Below are positions 27,082-49,305 of a DNA stretch of 64,000 nt, in pieces. Position numbers and translations under genes: made by a program. Numbering within the stretch: position 1 is the stretch's first letter; each line of letters begins with the position of its first letter. Below the pieces are notes generated by a model. It was not told the origin of the DNA and did not search any database. It worked only from the letters and a program-made list of their open reading frames with translations. The DNA is from Salvelinus alpinus (Eukaryota > Chordata > Actinopteri > Salmoniformes > Salmonidae), in assembly GCF_045679555.1 (NCBI RefSeq), contig NC_092091.1, positions 73,432,787 to 73,496,786 on the forward strand, given 5' to 3'.

Positions 27082-27268
27082 ATGTCTGAGGTCATCTCTG
27101 CTGAGCCAGATATGACCAAGAAGGTAAAGTTTGACAGAGGTGAGATGAAGGAGAAGATTGTGGTTATCTATGTCAGTGCAGACACCCTGAGAGACGGTGA
27201 GACCAGCACCAAGAGAGAAGAGACAGAGGACACTGCTCCTAATAATGGACCAGGAGACCAGCACTCAG
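27082..27268 (+). pseudogene. Orphan lectin first exon in inverted orientation
   Basis: A 187-bp exon reading MSEVISAEPDMTKKVKF then IVVIYVSADTLRDGE, ending CACTCAG/GTAACA in phase 1. Length and sequence match the minus-strand exons at 37813-37627 and 48064-47878, but it lies on the plus strand. No transmembrane or CTLD exon follows on plus, so it is stranded. A substitution removes the first tyrosine (VISAEP in place of VIYAEP). It is followed directly by a (CA)n run. Confidence 0.8.
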
Positions 27269-27893
<625 letters not shown>

Positions 27894-28011
27894 AGGCCTG
27901 TGCAGTAGACGGAAATTGAGGTTATACAGTTTCTCCTGATAAGAAAGTCCTCTGTTCTCAGGAATCAGCTATAAAGATAAACTGGTGCAGTAATTGTCCC
28001 AACCTCAACCT

Positions 28012-37813
<9,802 letters not shown>

Positions 37814-38600
37814 CTTTAACAATGCCTGTTTCTTTCTTTCCATGTAGGTCAACTATACATTAAGTCTCTGCTTCTAGAATTAATGTGATGGTCTTCCAAC
37901 ATGGCAACCAGGAGATGTTGTATGTCAACTGCAAGCCCTCTATACGTTAAGTCTCTGCTTCTACTGATATCTCTGTCTCTGAGTCATCTGTGTGTCTCTG
38001 TCTGTGTGACTGCTGTAGGTGTTAACTATAAGGAAGTATCAACATAATGACACAGTAGTTATTAATTTAAAAAATAGAATACGTTTGCATGCTTGTGTCC
38101 GTGCTTGCGTGCTTGTGTATGTGTGTGTGTGTGTGAGAGAGATTGTTACAGTGGTTAAATCATTCCATGTCTCTACATGGTCATCTTGTCCAGAGTACAT
38201 CTCAACACAGTCCTCCTGCCCAGGGAATGGGACTTGCTATTTGTGATGATGGACAGGACACTATTATACCAGGAAGATATAGATCATAGAGGGGAAGTGG
38301 ACAACAAAGGCTAGTTGTTAACATATATTACATATCATATGTAACAGCCCCAAGATAATTCAGGGAGTTTCCAGAACTCCTCCTTCCTTTCACCTTTCTG
38401 CTGATTTGGACCCTCTGTTTACTCCCAAATATACATCAACATGTTCAGGAGGTCCAGGACTACAAACATGGGTCATTATAATGTCCATACAATATATTTG
38501 ACACTACAAACCTGTCCAAGTGGATATTGAGGGTGGGTAGTCTTAACCGGTGAGGATGAGATGACAACAGTAACCACCAGGGCTCTCCTCTACATTTACC
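37814..38600 (-). promoter_or_regulatory. Upstream region of gene B first exon with CTLD relic
   Basis: Sequence upstream of the gene B ATG is shared with 48065-48540 upstream of the related first exon (GACTGCTGTAGGTGTTAA, GGTCCAGGACTACAAACATG on plus), so it probably holds the promoter. Unlike that copy it contains, at about 38157-38225 on minus, a relic reading GQEDCVEMYSGQDDHVETWND, part of a terminal CTLD exon. Confidence 0.45.
38157..38225 (-). pseudogene. Relic of a terminal CTLD exon
   Basis: In one frame this segment gives FPGQEDCVEM then SGQDDHVETWND, the core of a terminal CTLD exon with its Cys and WND. There is no acceptor with YW and no final WICEK segment. Confidence 0.6.
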
Positions 38601-38770
38601 TTTTAGTTATTTATCAGACGCTCTTATCCAGAGAGACTTACAGGACCAATTAGGGTTAAGTGCCTTGCTCAAGGGCACATCAACAGATTTTTCACGTAGT
38701 CGGCTCAGGATTTCGATGCAGCACCCTTCGGTTACTGGCCAATCAATCTTAACCGCTAGACAACTTGCCT
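38600..38770 (-). mobile_element. tRNA-like SINE with an L2-type tail
   Basis: Contains CAGACGCTCTTATCCAGAG, the reverse complement of the terminal sequence of the L2 LINE at 56950, plus a tRNA-like region (GTCTAGCGGTTAAGATTG on minus). This is a common fish SINE structure. Confidence 0.6.
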
Positions 38771-38949
38771 CCCTCTCTCTTAATGAACCTGATTGGTCGA
38801 GGAGATTTTGAGTGACAGCTGGTTGAATGACAGAAAAGGTCCACTTCACTTCCCTCTTTTGGGACCCATATGGAGGAACAACAATCAAATATGAGCATTT
38901 GATATTGTGCTTATATGTAATTTGACAACAGACTGACTTTCAAAGATTA

Positions 38950-39399
<450 letters not shown>

Positions 39400-39953
39400 C
39401 TTACAATTGTGCTCAAATACAGTAACTTCTACTTCTAACCTCAACTCTAATGTACGTCTGTAGCTGTGTCTTCTCCCTGCACTGTCCTGCGTCTGTGTGA
39501 CTTTAAGTAGTGAAACTCTTTATCAGTCAACCAAAGTGTGAGTTCAACACAACACAATCAGCAAGCCACCACGTGACTTGCACCAGCCTTAGTTTGATAA
39601 TATACTACACGATATGGCTCTATATCATGCCATATGATGAATGTGTGATTTCACAGGGTCCCAAATCTGGATGTGCTAAAATTAATTGGGATCCTGTTAA
39701 TTCACAGGATATATACTACATATATCTTGACTGAGTTTACAACACCCCCAGCCTTCAAATGGAGAACACATTATGGCTCTCACTCTGTGACTGGTAGTGT
39801 AGGGGGAAGTTGTCCCTAGACGCTGATCTTGGGTCAGTTTTGCATTTCCACCACAAATGGTTAAGGTTAGGATCGGGGGAGGGATTGCTGATCATATACC
39901 TAATGGAAACTTCCCCCCAGCGTTTGACTGGCCGCCAAATACCATGTACTTTA

Positions 39954-40095
39954 CAGTGCATTCAGAAAGTATTCAGACCCCTTCACTTTTTTCACATTTT
40001 GTTACGTTACAGCTTTATTCTAAAATTGATTACATTGTTTTTTCCCCTCATCAATCTACACACAATACCGCATAATGACTAAGCAAAAAAATGTT
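39954..40095. mobile_element. Tc1-type terminal repeat fragment
   Basis: Begins ACAGTGCATTCAGAAAGTAT and includes CTACACACAATACCGCATAA, a known type of salmonid Tc1 end. Only the terminus is present; no transposase follows. Confidence 0.65.
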
Positions 40096-40640
40096 TTCAG
40101 AAATGCTTGCAGGACATATAGAAACACCTATTGTTGACTTTCAAATGAATCATTAGACATAGTTTTACACAAAAGTAACACTAATACATAGCTTTGAAAT
40201 AAACTTGAGGCCAAAGAGTAACAAGTATTCTGTCCAACCAGAGAGAGAAGAGGAAACTGTAGCTGTCAGAGTGATATGGGTGGAGAACAGTAGCAGGGTT
40301 AGTAGTTTCCTGTGTCTGTGAGGTCAGAGCTCAGTACGGCTCAATCTATCAACTACAATGAGGAGAGAGCTGTCTCGTTCCAGGCCGACTATATTGCAGT
40401 TGAGTTGCACGCATTAACAAATGGGCATACGATTACTATACAACATGATATGATTAACTGATGTGTTAAACACCAATCCAGGCATTGTGAGATCTGACAG
40501 GTGACTTCAATGTAGTCAATCTGGAACGTGGACAATGTCACTAGTGGGGTTGGAGGAGAAAGACGGCGGGACTTGGTAATGAAGGAATCTTTCAGCAGAC
40601 ATCATGTTGACTAGCAGAGACAACAGAGGTCATAGGGTGG
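40096..40640. other. Non-coding stretch
   Basis: No exon, RNA gene or clear repeat is recognised between the Tc1 fragment and the 34-bp minisatellite. Confidence 0.4.
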
Positions 40641-40646
40641 CAGTGA

Positions 40647-41155
40647 ACTGTCATAACATCTACTGTCTACCCACAGGTTAACTGTCATAACATCTACTGT
40701 CTATCCACAGGTTAACTGTCATACAATCTACTGTCCATCCACAGGTTAACTGTCATAACATCTACTGTCCATCCACAGGTTAACTGTCATAAAATCTACT
40801 GTCCATCCACAGGTTAACTGTCATAACATCTACTGTCTATCCACAGGTTAACTGTCATAACATCTACTGTCTATCCACAGGTTAACTGTTATAACATCTA
40901 CTGTCTATCCACAGGTTAACTGTCATAACATCTACTGTCTATCCACAGGTTAACTGTCATAACATCTGCTGTCTATTCACAGGTTAACTGTCATAATATC
41001 TACTGTCCATCCACAGGTTAACTGTCATAACATCTACTGTCTATCCACAGGTTAACTGTCATAACATCTGCTGTCTATTCACAGGTTAACTGTCATAATA
41101 TCTACTGTCCATCCACAGGTTAACTGTCATAACATCTACTGTCTATCCACAGGTT
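40647..41155. repeat. 34-bp minisatellite
   Basis: About 15 copies of a 34-bp unit, GTTAACTGTCATAACATCTA followed by CTGTCTATCCACAG. It ends next to the hAT-like fragment. Confidence 0.95.
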
Positions 41156-41189
41156 AATCTGCCTTCACATCACAGTCAGGTTTTTGTAA

Positions 41190-42112
41190 ATGGAAAATGG
41201 CGCTGTTTAAATATTCTGGGTTTAAGCTCAATTCGAAGGCAGAGCATCATATCAATGCTATGTATGCTTGGAATCAGCATAAAAGGGCTATTGACAGCAA
41301 CTCATCAAAGTTAGATGTCATAAATGAGGACCGAAAAAAGAAAGTGGGGGAAAACTGTACTTACATTTAAACAATTGCAGATGTGCTCCTATTAACTGCC
41401 ACTCAAAATATAGCGCAGAGAGGTCATCGAGAGTCTGATGACTCTGACAAAAAGGGTCATTTTTTGACAATCTTAGAAGAAATAGCAAAGCATGACCCTC
41501 TCATAGAGAAAAGGATGAATGCATGTGACAATGCTAAGTACAAAAGCCACCAAATCCAGAAGGAACTTCTTGAGGGCTGAGCAGAGATGTTTCAAAGTGA
41601 ACTAATAAGAGAAGTAAAAGAAAGTGACGTTTTTAGTGTAATTGCAGATGAAACCAAAGAGTTAATGAAAAAAGAACAAATGTCTTTAGTTGTGAGGTAC
41701 TATTACACAGGGGCCATCCACTAAAGTTTTTTACGCTTTCAGTCAGCTGAAAGCTTAGATGCATCAGGGCTCACAAAAATTATAATTGATTGCCTTGAAA
41801 AACATGGTCTGGACTACTGAAATAATCTTGTGGGGCAAGGCTATGACAGTGCATCCGCCATGAGCGGAAATCATTCTGGTGTGTCTGCCCGGATTAAAAA
41901 CAGTGCAAGATTTGCATTTTATGGGCACTGTAATGCACATTGTCTGAATTTGGTTCTTCTCGATACTGTAAAATCAGTGCCTGAGGCAGTTCACTGTTTT
42001 GCTCTCCTGCAGAATCTTCATAGCTTTGTATCTGGCTCGTACGTTCATCTCAAGTGGCTTGCAGTTCAGGAAGAGCTGTATCCACAGCAGCAGCCCAGGG
42101 AACTACAGTGCG
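41190..42112 (+). pseudogene. hAT-type transposase (ZMYM1-like, DUF4371) remnant
   Basis: Plus-strand coding remnant starting MALFKYSGFKLNSKAEHH. It continues through HFLTILEEIAKHDPLIEKRM, EVKESDVFSVIADETKE (first catalytic region of hAT-type proteins), VGQGYDSASAMSGNHSG (second region) and FYGHCNAHCLNLVLLDTV. Stops occur near 41367, 41578, 41722 and 41818, and the C-terminal dimerisation region is absent. At about 42112 the coding sequence passes without a break into the Pro/Ser-rich interior of a gypsy-like LTR element, making a 371-codon chimeric frame (41830-42945). It resembles the many ZMYM1-like loci of fish. I regard it as non-functional. Confidence 0.75.
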
Positions 42113-43229
42113 TGTCACCAGTCCGGTGCCACCAGTGCCGGCCCCACGCACCTACCACCAGTGCCGGCCCCACGCACCAGGCTTCCTGCGACGATCCCCA
42201 GTCCAGAGCTTCCGGCGACAGTTCCCAGTCCAGAGCTTCCGGCGACAGTTCCCAGTCCAGAGCTTCCGGCGACTGTTCCCAGTCCAGAGCTTCCGGCGAC
42301 AGTTCCCAGCCCAGAGCTTCCGGCGACTGTTCCCAGTCCAGAGCTTCCGGCGACGGATCCCAGTCCAGAGCTTCCGGCGACGTTTCACAGTCTGGAACCT
42401 CCGGCGACAATTCAGTCTCACGTCACAGTCCGGAACCTCCGGCGACGTTTCACAGTCCGGAACCTCCAACGACGGTCCACAGTCCGGAACCTCCAACGAT
42501 GGTCCACAGTCCGGAACCTCCAACGACGGTCCACAGTCCGGAACCTCCAACGACGGTCCATAGTCCGGAACCTCCTGAGACGTCCAGGCACAGCATCCAG
42601 CATCCAGTCCCGCTCCAAGGCCGGAGCCTTCCTCTGAGCCGGTGCCGCTCCTTGGGAGGAGCTTTGCTCTGCGCCGGTGCCCAGTCCAGGCACGGCGGTC
42701 AACTCAGCTCCATGGCCGGAGCCTTCTTCGGCACCGGTGCCCAGTCCGGGCACGGCGTTCTACCCGGCTCCATATCCGCGAGCGGAGTGGGTACTTCGCC
42801 CCGCACCGGAGCCGCCCCCGACGTTAGATGTCCACCCGGACCCTCCCCTATTGAGTCAGGTTTTGCGGCCGGAGTCCGCACCTTTGGGGGCGGGTTACTG
42901 TCACGCCCTGACCATAGAGAGCCTTCTATTCTCTATGTTGGTTAGGTCGGGGTGTGACTAGGGTGGGTACTCTAGTTTTTTTATTTCTATGTTGGCCTGG
43001 TATGGTTCCCAATCAGAGGCAGCTGTCTATTGTTGTCTCTGATTGGGGATCATATTTAGGCAGCCATTTCCTCATTGCGCTTTGTGGGATCTTGTTTACG
43101 TCTAGTTAGCACTCCATGACTTCCCGTTTCGTTTGTTTTTGTATTGTTTTGTTGAGTTTCATTTATTAAACATGTGGAACTCTATGCACGCTGCGCCTTG
43201 GTCCGTTTATTCTACACACAATCATGACA
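42113..43229 (+). mobile_element. 5'-truncated gypsy-like LTR element joined to the hAT remnant
   Basis: The interior 42113-42898 consists of 27-30-bp repeats (GTCCAGAGCTTCCGGCGAC, then GTCCGGAACCTCC types), followed by a G-rich tract and a plus-oriented 3' LTR 42899-43229 (TGTCACGCCCTGACCATAG to ATCATGACA). There is no 5' LTR. It is the same family as 19272-21158 and 59682-61900. The open frames here are repeat-encoded. Confidence 0.75.
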
Positions 43230-43571
43230 AATACACCTTTGGAGCCTCCAACATTTCAGAACATTTAAACTGGGACACGTAGTATGTAGCATTTCATGTA
43301 TCAATTTCCACCAGCAAATCATTCTAATGACTGTTTCAAAACCTTTCCCTTGTGAAGTAAGACACCATTGTTTGGAAGACAAGTTGTGTTCTGTTTTTAA
43401 ATATTAACAATCTGTTTGTTACAGATCATTATTTTAAACATTTGAGTTTGGGGCATTAGACATCAACCAACCTCATGATCTTAAGGTAAACAGTTTGTGT
43501 GGCAAGTGGAGGGATAATAACTATTGGTTTAGATTTCCATGTGTGTGTCTCTATGACTACAGGGTATTTAC

Positions 43572-43656
43572 CAGTGTTCTGAGATTCAGGTTGTTTATTT
43601 ATGCTCCAGTTCACAGTATCCTGTCCACAGCTCTTCCTGTCTACATTAACGTACAT
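43572..43656 (-). pseudogene. Lone lectin first exon (YVNVDRKSCG type)
   Basis: Related to the exon at 32673: MYVNVDRKSCGQDTVNW then SINKQPESQNTG, donor ACTG/GTAAAT, phase 1. The equivalent upstream ATG at 43674 is followed in frame by a TAG, so only the internal ATG at 43656 could start it. That shortens the tail and puts the tyrosine at position 2. No matching transmembrane or CTLD exon follows before gene B. It is either a dead exon or a distant alternative start. Confidence 0.6.
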
Positions 43657-46370
43657 CTCCTAAGATATCTCCATTTATAGGTTCATTCTAATTACCCCCT
43701 AAAATATACTGTTGTTTTCTATGGAGCTAGAGAGTATACACTGGATTGGGACTATATGCTGTTAAACAGCTGTTTTGTTTTAACAGTCTGAGTCTGAGAA
43801 CAGACACTGTTATAGGTTTAGGGAGGACTTCACACAGACAGCAACCTCCAGGAAGAGACACAACAGCAGTGTGTGAATGTGTGTGTTTGTGCCCTCTCTG
43901 TACTGTTCTGCACTCTGTGTGTGTCCAGGTCACACTGTTTTAAGTATCCAATCACATTTAATCAGGAAGTTGGTAGACCTTGTTAAAGAACATTGTTACT
44001 TAATTTATTAATCTGTGACTTTATTATGTGCATTATTAAAGTGAAAAGTATAGGTTAATATTTGGTCCCTCTTTCTTTTGTTTAGTATAAGCCTATGTTA
44101 AATCACATGACATGTTTCTAATAAAAATAATGAAGAATCATTTTCCGGAGTACAGGCTCTATCTCTATTAGTCTTTCCTATATTCCTCTCCTCCCATCTC
44201 CTCTCGTCCTATCTGAGAACCTTACTCTATTTCATAAAACAGCTTCTACCCCCAAACCATAAGACTGCTGAACAATTAATCAAATGGCCACCGGACTATT
44301 TACATTGACCCCCCATGCTGACGCAGAGAGCACAGCATGATCATAGGTGAGATGTCACTTGGTCAGGTCAACAGGAAGTATTATTAATTGAAATACAGAC
44401 AGAGATGTAGCAGTCCCAGAGTTAATGATCAAAGGTCAGTTTTGCATTTCACCTCCTGATTTAAGATGACTGACCTTGTTAGAATATAACAAACAAGGCT
44501 TAATCATGCTCTCTCGTCTGCAGGTATGTTTTGATGTGAGAGAGGAAGCCAGTCCCGTCATTGCCACCTCACCCGATCTTAAGATAACCTTCGGGCCGAC
44601 TGGGAGCCCAAGGCTGGTTAGGAGACACCGCAATTGTGATGAACTGAGAGAATATTAGGGTAGCACTGTAATTTATGAATCATATGCTGTCTGCGAGGTT
44701 CTTACCTCTTTCCCTTTCTGTCTTCTACACCACTTTACCCACCTCGTCTTTCTTCCTCGTTTTATAATGCACACCATATGTGCATTGAAGTACAGATTGA
44801 ACTTGTATTTTTAATATTACAATTATCATAATTATAATGCATTTATAACACCTGGATAATGAACTTCTTTCAATAAAGTGTTTCACATTCTCCACTGGTT
44901 GAAATGAAGTATCTCATTGAAATACTATCCTGTGTCCTCAGATTAATAAAGATGAAGGGAGTTAGATATGCATAGTTTTTCTTCTTCTGTATATATGAAA
45001 TACAAATCAATCATGCTTCTAGTCTATTGCATAGTTACAATGTATAATCATTGATGTCCAAGGAGCAGGAGTGGTAAACACTGTTGACGTGTCTAATTGT
45101 AATACATACATGCAGACACAGCATCATTCAAAGAATGGAGTTTGATATGACTGAAAAATAATGTCTCACAGAGATTCATACCTGAACCGCATCTTTATTA
45201 GCCAAGGAAGAGTACATGATCAGTGAATATATTCAATGTACAGGCTACAATGTGGGGATTTCATGCGTGGTAATAACTACAGTACATGTGTATGTAGTAC
45301 TTGCATCCTTGGCACAATAAAGTTATTATATTCTACTCTATCCACAGGCTTCATTAATGCCATTCAGACTTGAAGTTGATACAACAACTATGATAGCTGA
45401 GGTTAATAGATTGGTATGAATATTAGTTCAGAACCTAACGTTTTAGGGTTCATACACAGATCGGCTACATACTGTAGCTAGCTACACATCCATAGGCATA
45501 CAGTTATGTTTATCCTCCACTACACAATAAGCAAGTAAATAGATAGTTAGCTATATTACTTCAGCTGCATTGCAAGGCAAGCTTACACAACTGTACATTA
45601 CATTTGCAGTAAATGCTTTAGCTAGCTAGATTCTTTACATTCACTGTTTCACATGACGACAGCCTGGTTTGCTGGTTTTCTCAGGAATCCCTAAAACATT
45701 AATCAACACAAATGTTAAATTATTTCTCCTAACACTAGCTAGCTGGCTAATGTTAGCTAGACAGATAACTTGCTAAAGAGCGATTTTCGTGAATTAACTT
45801 TATGACAAAATAATATGCACAAACGTTTGTCTCTACATTAACTAACATTTTCCTCTCAATTGAAAATGTTATGCTTGACTCGTTATGATGTTATAGCAAC
45901 TTACATCTGGATCCACTGTAATGTTTTGTCAGCCATCTTTGTTGAAGAACGCCACAAGGCAAGGGTGGCTCACGTCAACATCACTGGAACCACTCGATAT
46001 GATTGGTCATATAAAATGCATAATGAGTCCAAATGCATAATGAGTGCTCTAACTCCCCCTTGAGGTGCTCTGGAGCAATGAAGCCGTGATGCTGGGTACC
46101 TCTAAATCATGCGGTGCAAGCTCGCAACTTTTAAAGGAAGAACCACTGTAGGTTGTACACAAAGCCCAGTGCTCCATGGACCAGGCTGTTTACTGTAGGT
46201 TGTACACACAGCCCATGGGGCAACCAAATCTAACTTAAGGCCACCTAAAGGCTAGAAGGGGTGTGTCTTGGTCAATTTAGCCAGAAAAATGCTGCCCTCG
46301 TCAATCTGCCTCTCTATGAGGCTGCCTAAACCTGTCTAATGTCCTGGCCTCCCGTATTTATATCCACCAC
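43657..46370. other. Mostly non-coding DNA upstream of the lone first exon
   Basis: 43730-44210 is homologous to the upstream region of the 32673 exon. 44225-44320 contains a common salmonid repeat end (AAGACTGCTGAACAATTAAT). From 44400 to 46370 I see AT-rich sequence with GCTAGCTA-type repeats and no exon meeting CTLD or transmembrane patterns, so the gene above it (46375-48064) lacks CTLD exons here. Confidence 0.5.
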
Positions 46371-46374
46371 TTAC

Positions 46375-48064
46375 CAAGCATAGCAAACATCTCCTGAACC
46401 CTGTCTTGGTCTCGCTGTTGCTGGTTTCTCACTTCAGTCAGGGCATCGTAGCTAGTCTGTAATCATCAATCAATCAAATGTATTTATAAAACCATTTTAA
46501 CATCAGCAGATGTAGTCACACCCTGATCTGTTTCACCTGTCTTTGTGATTGTCTTCACCCCCCTCCAGGTGTCGCCCATCTTCCCCTTATCCCCTATGTA
46601 TTTATACCTGTGTTTTCTATTTGTCTGTTGCCAGTTAGTCTTGTTTGTCAAGTCAACCAGCGGTTTTGTGTCTCAGCTCCTGCCTTTTCTTGTCTCTCTT
46701 TTTCTCGCCCTCCTGGTTTTGACCCTTACCTGTTCTGACTCCGAGCCCGCCTACCTGACCATTCTGGCTGCCCCTGACACTGAGCCTGCCTGCCAACCTG
46801 TACCTTTGCCACCCTCTGGATTGTTGACCTCTGCCTACCCTGATCCTGAGCCTGCCTGCCGTCCGGTACCGTTGCCCCACCTCTGGTTTACTGACCCCTG
46901 CCTGCCTTGACCTGTCTATTGCCTGCCCCTGTTGGATTATTAAACCTTTGTTAATTCAACGTGGCCTGCATCTGGGTCTTACCTTCATCCCTGATAGATG
47001 TCACAAAGTGCTATATAGAAACCCAGTCTAAAACCCCAAACAGCAAGCAATGCAGATATAGAAGCACGGTGGCTAGGAAAAACTCCCTGGTAACTGTCTG
47101 TGCTGGGTGGAGATTATAAGTGTACCTGGCCATTAAAGGCCAGATTTTTCTAAAAACAGCAGGTCCTGGACAAGGTAGCAAGTCCAGTGAACAGGTCAGT
47201 GTTCCATAAGTCGCAGGCAGAACATATCAAAGTGGAGCAGCAGCACGATCAGGTGGACTGGGGACTGCCAGGAGTCATCGGGCCCGGTAGTCCTGAGGCA
47301 TGGTCTTAGGGCTCATGTCCTCCAGCAAGGGCGGGAGAGAGAGATAATTATAATTAGAGGGAGCATACTTATATTCACACTGGACACCATATAAGACAGG
47401 CGAATTACACCAGATATCACATACCGACCCTAGCCAGGGTGTGACACGGGGTGTTGTAACTGGTCTGTAGCTGGTCTTTCTCTTTATTCTGGGTGTTGTA
47501 TCTGGTCTGTAGCTTGTCTCTCTCTGCAGTTGTGTTGGTCTTATAAAGGGAAAGACTCTGTGACAAGTTGTTCCTTTTATCCTCAGAATCTTTGATGGCT
47601 CTGTTATCTACAAAGTATTAACACATAGTTACTAGGTAAAACACCAGGTAAATAGGCTTAGTAACCAGCACTTAATACAACTATGTGAAAAGCAATGAAC
47701 TTGCACACAAACTCACAGTAGACAGACAGGCCTATGATCCCAGCCAGTAGAACACACAGCAGCCCCAGACACACTGCAGCAACTAGGAAGGGTCTCTTCC
47801 CTGAGCTATCAGGCTCTGTGGACACATTCCATATACTTTTATGTTTTGTATGTGTGTGTGTGTGTGTGTGTTGTTACCTGAGTGCTGGTCTCCTGGTCCA
47901 TTATTAGGAGCAGTGTCTGCTGTCTCTTCTCTCTTGGTGCTGGTCTCACCGTCTCTCAGGGTGTCTGCACTGACGTAGATATCCACAATCCTCTCCTCCA
48001 TCTCACCTCTGTCAAACTTGACCTTCTTGTTCATATCTGGTTCAGCATAGATGACCTTTGACAT
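46375..48064 (-). pseudogene. Lectin receptor gene fragment with interrupted stalk exon
   Basis: Exon 1 48064-47878 (187 bp) reads MSKVIYAEPDMNKKVKF with VDIYVSADTL. The transmembrane exon 47815-47717 (EPDSSGKRPFLVAAVCLGLL, one Leu codon shorter than its relatives) is in phase. The stalk exon starts at about 47598 (SIKDSEDKRNNLSQSL, TAERDKLQTRYNTQ) and is broken at about 47447 by a 990-bp insertion. It resumes at 46456 (SYDALTEVRNQQQ, RVQEMFAMLG) with donor CTTG/GTAAGT at 46375. No CTLD exons follow for 17 kb, until gene B. The intact exons could give a receptor without a lectin domain, or be spliced into gene B. More likely it is a decayed duplicate. Confidence 0.75.
46457..47447. mobile_element. 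Composite repeat inserted in a stalk exon
   Basis: The outer repeat (ATCAATCAAATGTATTTATA ... CGGTGGCTAGGAAAAACTCC) is a common salmonid element. It is itself split at 46513-46995 by a 483-bp repeat starting TAGTCACACCCTGATCTG, flanked by the 5-bp duplication AGATG (46508-46512, 46996-47000). The plus-strand frame at 46545 lies in this inner repeat. Confidence 0.7.
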
Positions 48065-49157
48065 CTTTAACAATGCCTGGGTCTTTCTTTCTATGTAGGT
48101 CTACTATACATTAAGTCTCTGCTTCTAGAATTAATGTGGTGGTCTTCCAACATGGCCGCCAGGAGGCATCGTACGTCAACTGCAAGCCCTCTATACGTTA
48201 AGTCTCTGCTTCTAGTGATATCTCTGTCTCTGAGTCATCTGTGTGTGTCTGTCTGTGTGACTGCTGTAGGTGTTAATTAACTCTAGGGAAGTATCAACAA
48301 AATTACATGGGTAGTTGTGGCTATGCTAATATAAAAAATATAACAAGTTTGCATACTTGTGTGCAAGTGTGCATGTGAGAGATTGTTACAGTGGTTATTG
48401 TTAAAACATTTTCTGCAGCACAATGTTCAGGAGGTCCAGGACTACAAACATGGGTCATTATAATGTCCAGACAATAGATTTGACACTACAAACTGCTCCA
48501 AGTGGATATTGAGGGTGGGTAGGCTTAACCAGTGAGGAGGAGATGGCGACATAATTGGACGCAGTTCTGCTCTCTCTAAATGAACCGGATTGGTTGAGGA
48601 GGCTTTGAGTGACAGCTGGTTGAACCACTGAAAAGATCCACTTCACTTCCCTCTTTTGGGACCCATATAGGGGAACAACAGTCAAATATGAGCATTTGAT
48701 ATTTTACTAATATGTAACATGACAACAAAGACTGACTGTCAAAGATTATTAAGTAATCATCCTTTGATACCCTTTGATATCTCTACTACACTCATTGATT
48801 AGTGATACAGTCAACTCCTATACAGTGTATGTAATGGTGGTTTGGTACTGTTGAGAATGTTATCACCAGATCTAAATTGGAGAATGTAAATAACTGTAGC
48901 AAGGTAAAATAATATATTAGAATTGGAATTGATGAAATGCACTGCATGCAGAGTGTGGACAAAGTCAAATGTACTAACTTCATGTTGACTCTGGTACACA
49001 GGAAGTTACAATGTCAGGAAATAAGTCAGACTTTTATTAATATGCTATATAAAGAAATACAACATGGCCGTTGGTTTGAGACACAGAGAGAGAAAATGAA
49101 CGAAGGAGGAAGATGTGTGCACTGTAGTCTACTGTATGTGTTACAGTATGTTAAGTG
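48065..49157. other. Upstream region of the 48064 first exon
   Basis: 48065-48750 is homologous to 37814-38945, the probable promoter region. 48751-49157 has no recognised feature beyond the 3' flank of the terminal exon at 49158. Confidence 0.45.
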
Positions 49158-49305
49158 CTAAAACACTTTCTCACAAATCCATTTGAGTTTCCTGTCACAT
49201 GACAAGTCATTCCATGCCTTTAGAGGAAGCTGGTCATTACGTATCTCATCTCAGTCCTCGTTCCCAGTTGGACCTGCAAAATCAGGTTGTGGGTCATACC
49301 AGTAC
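49158..49305 (-). pseudogene. Terminal CTLD exon with a nonsense codon
   Basis: 148-bp exon after CTTTAG, in phase with other terminal exons: YWYDPQPDFAGPTGNED-stop-DEIRNDQLPLKAWNDLS, then CDRKLKWICEKVF and a stop. It has QPD and WND, the full calcium and sugar motifs. The codon for the conserved Cys after ED is TGA where gene B has TGT. The preceding CTLD exon (WIGL type) is absent up to 62 kb, so this is an isolated remnant. It is preceded by a large minisatellite built from its own acceptor. Confidence 0.8.
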
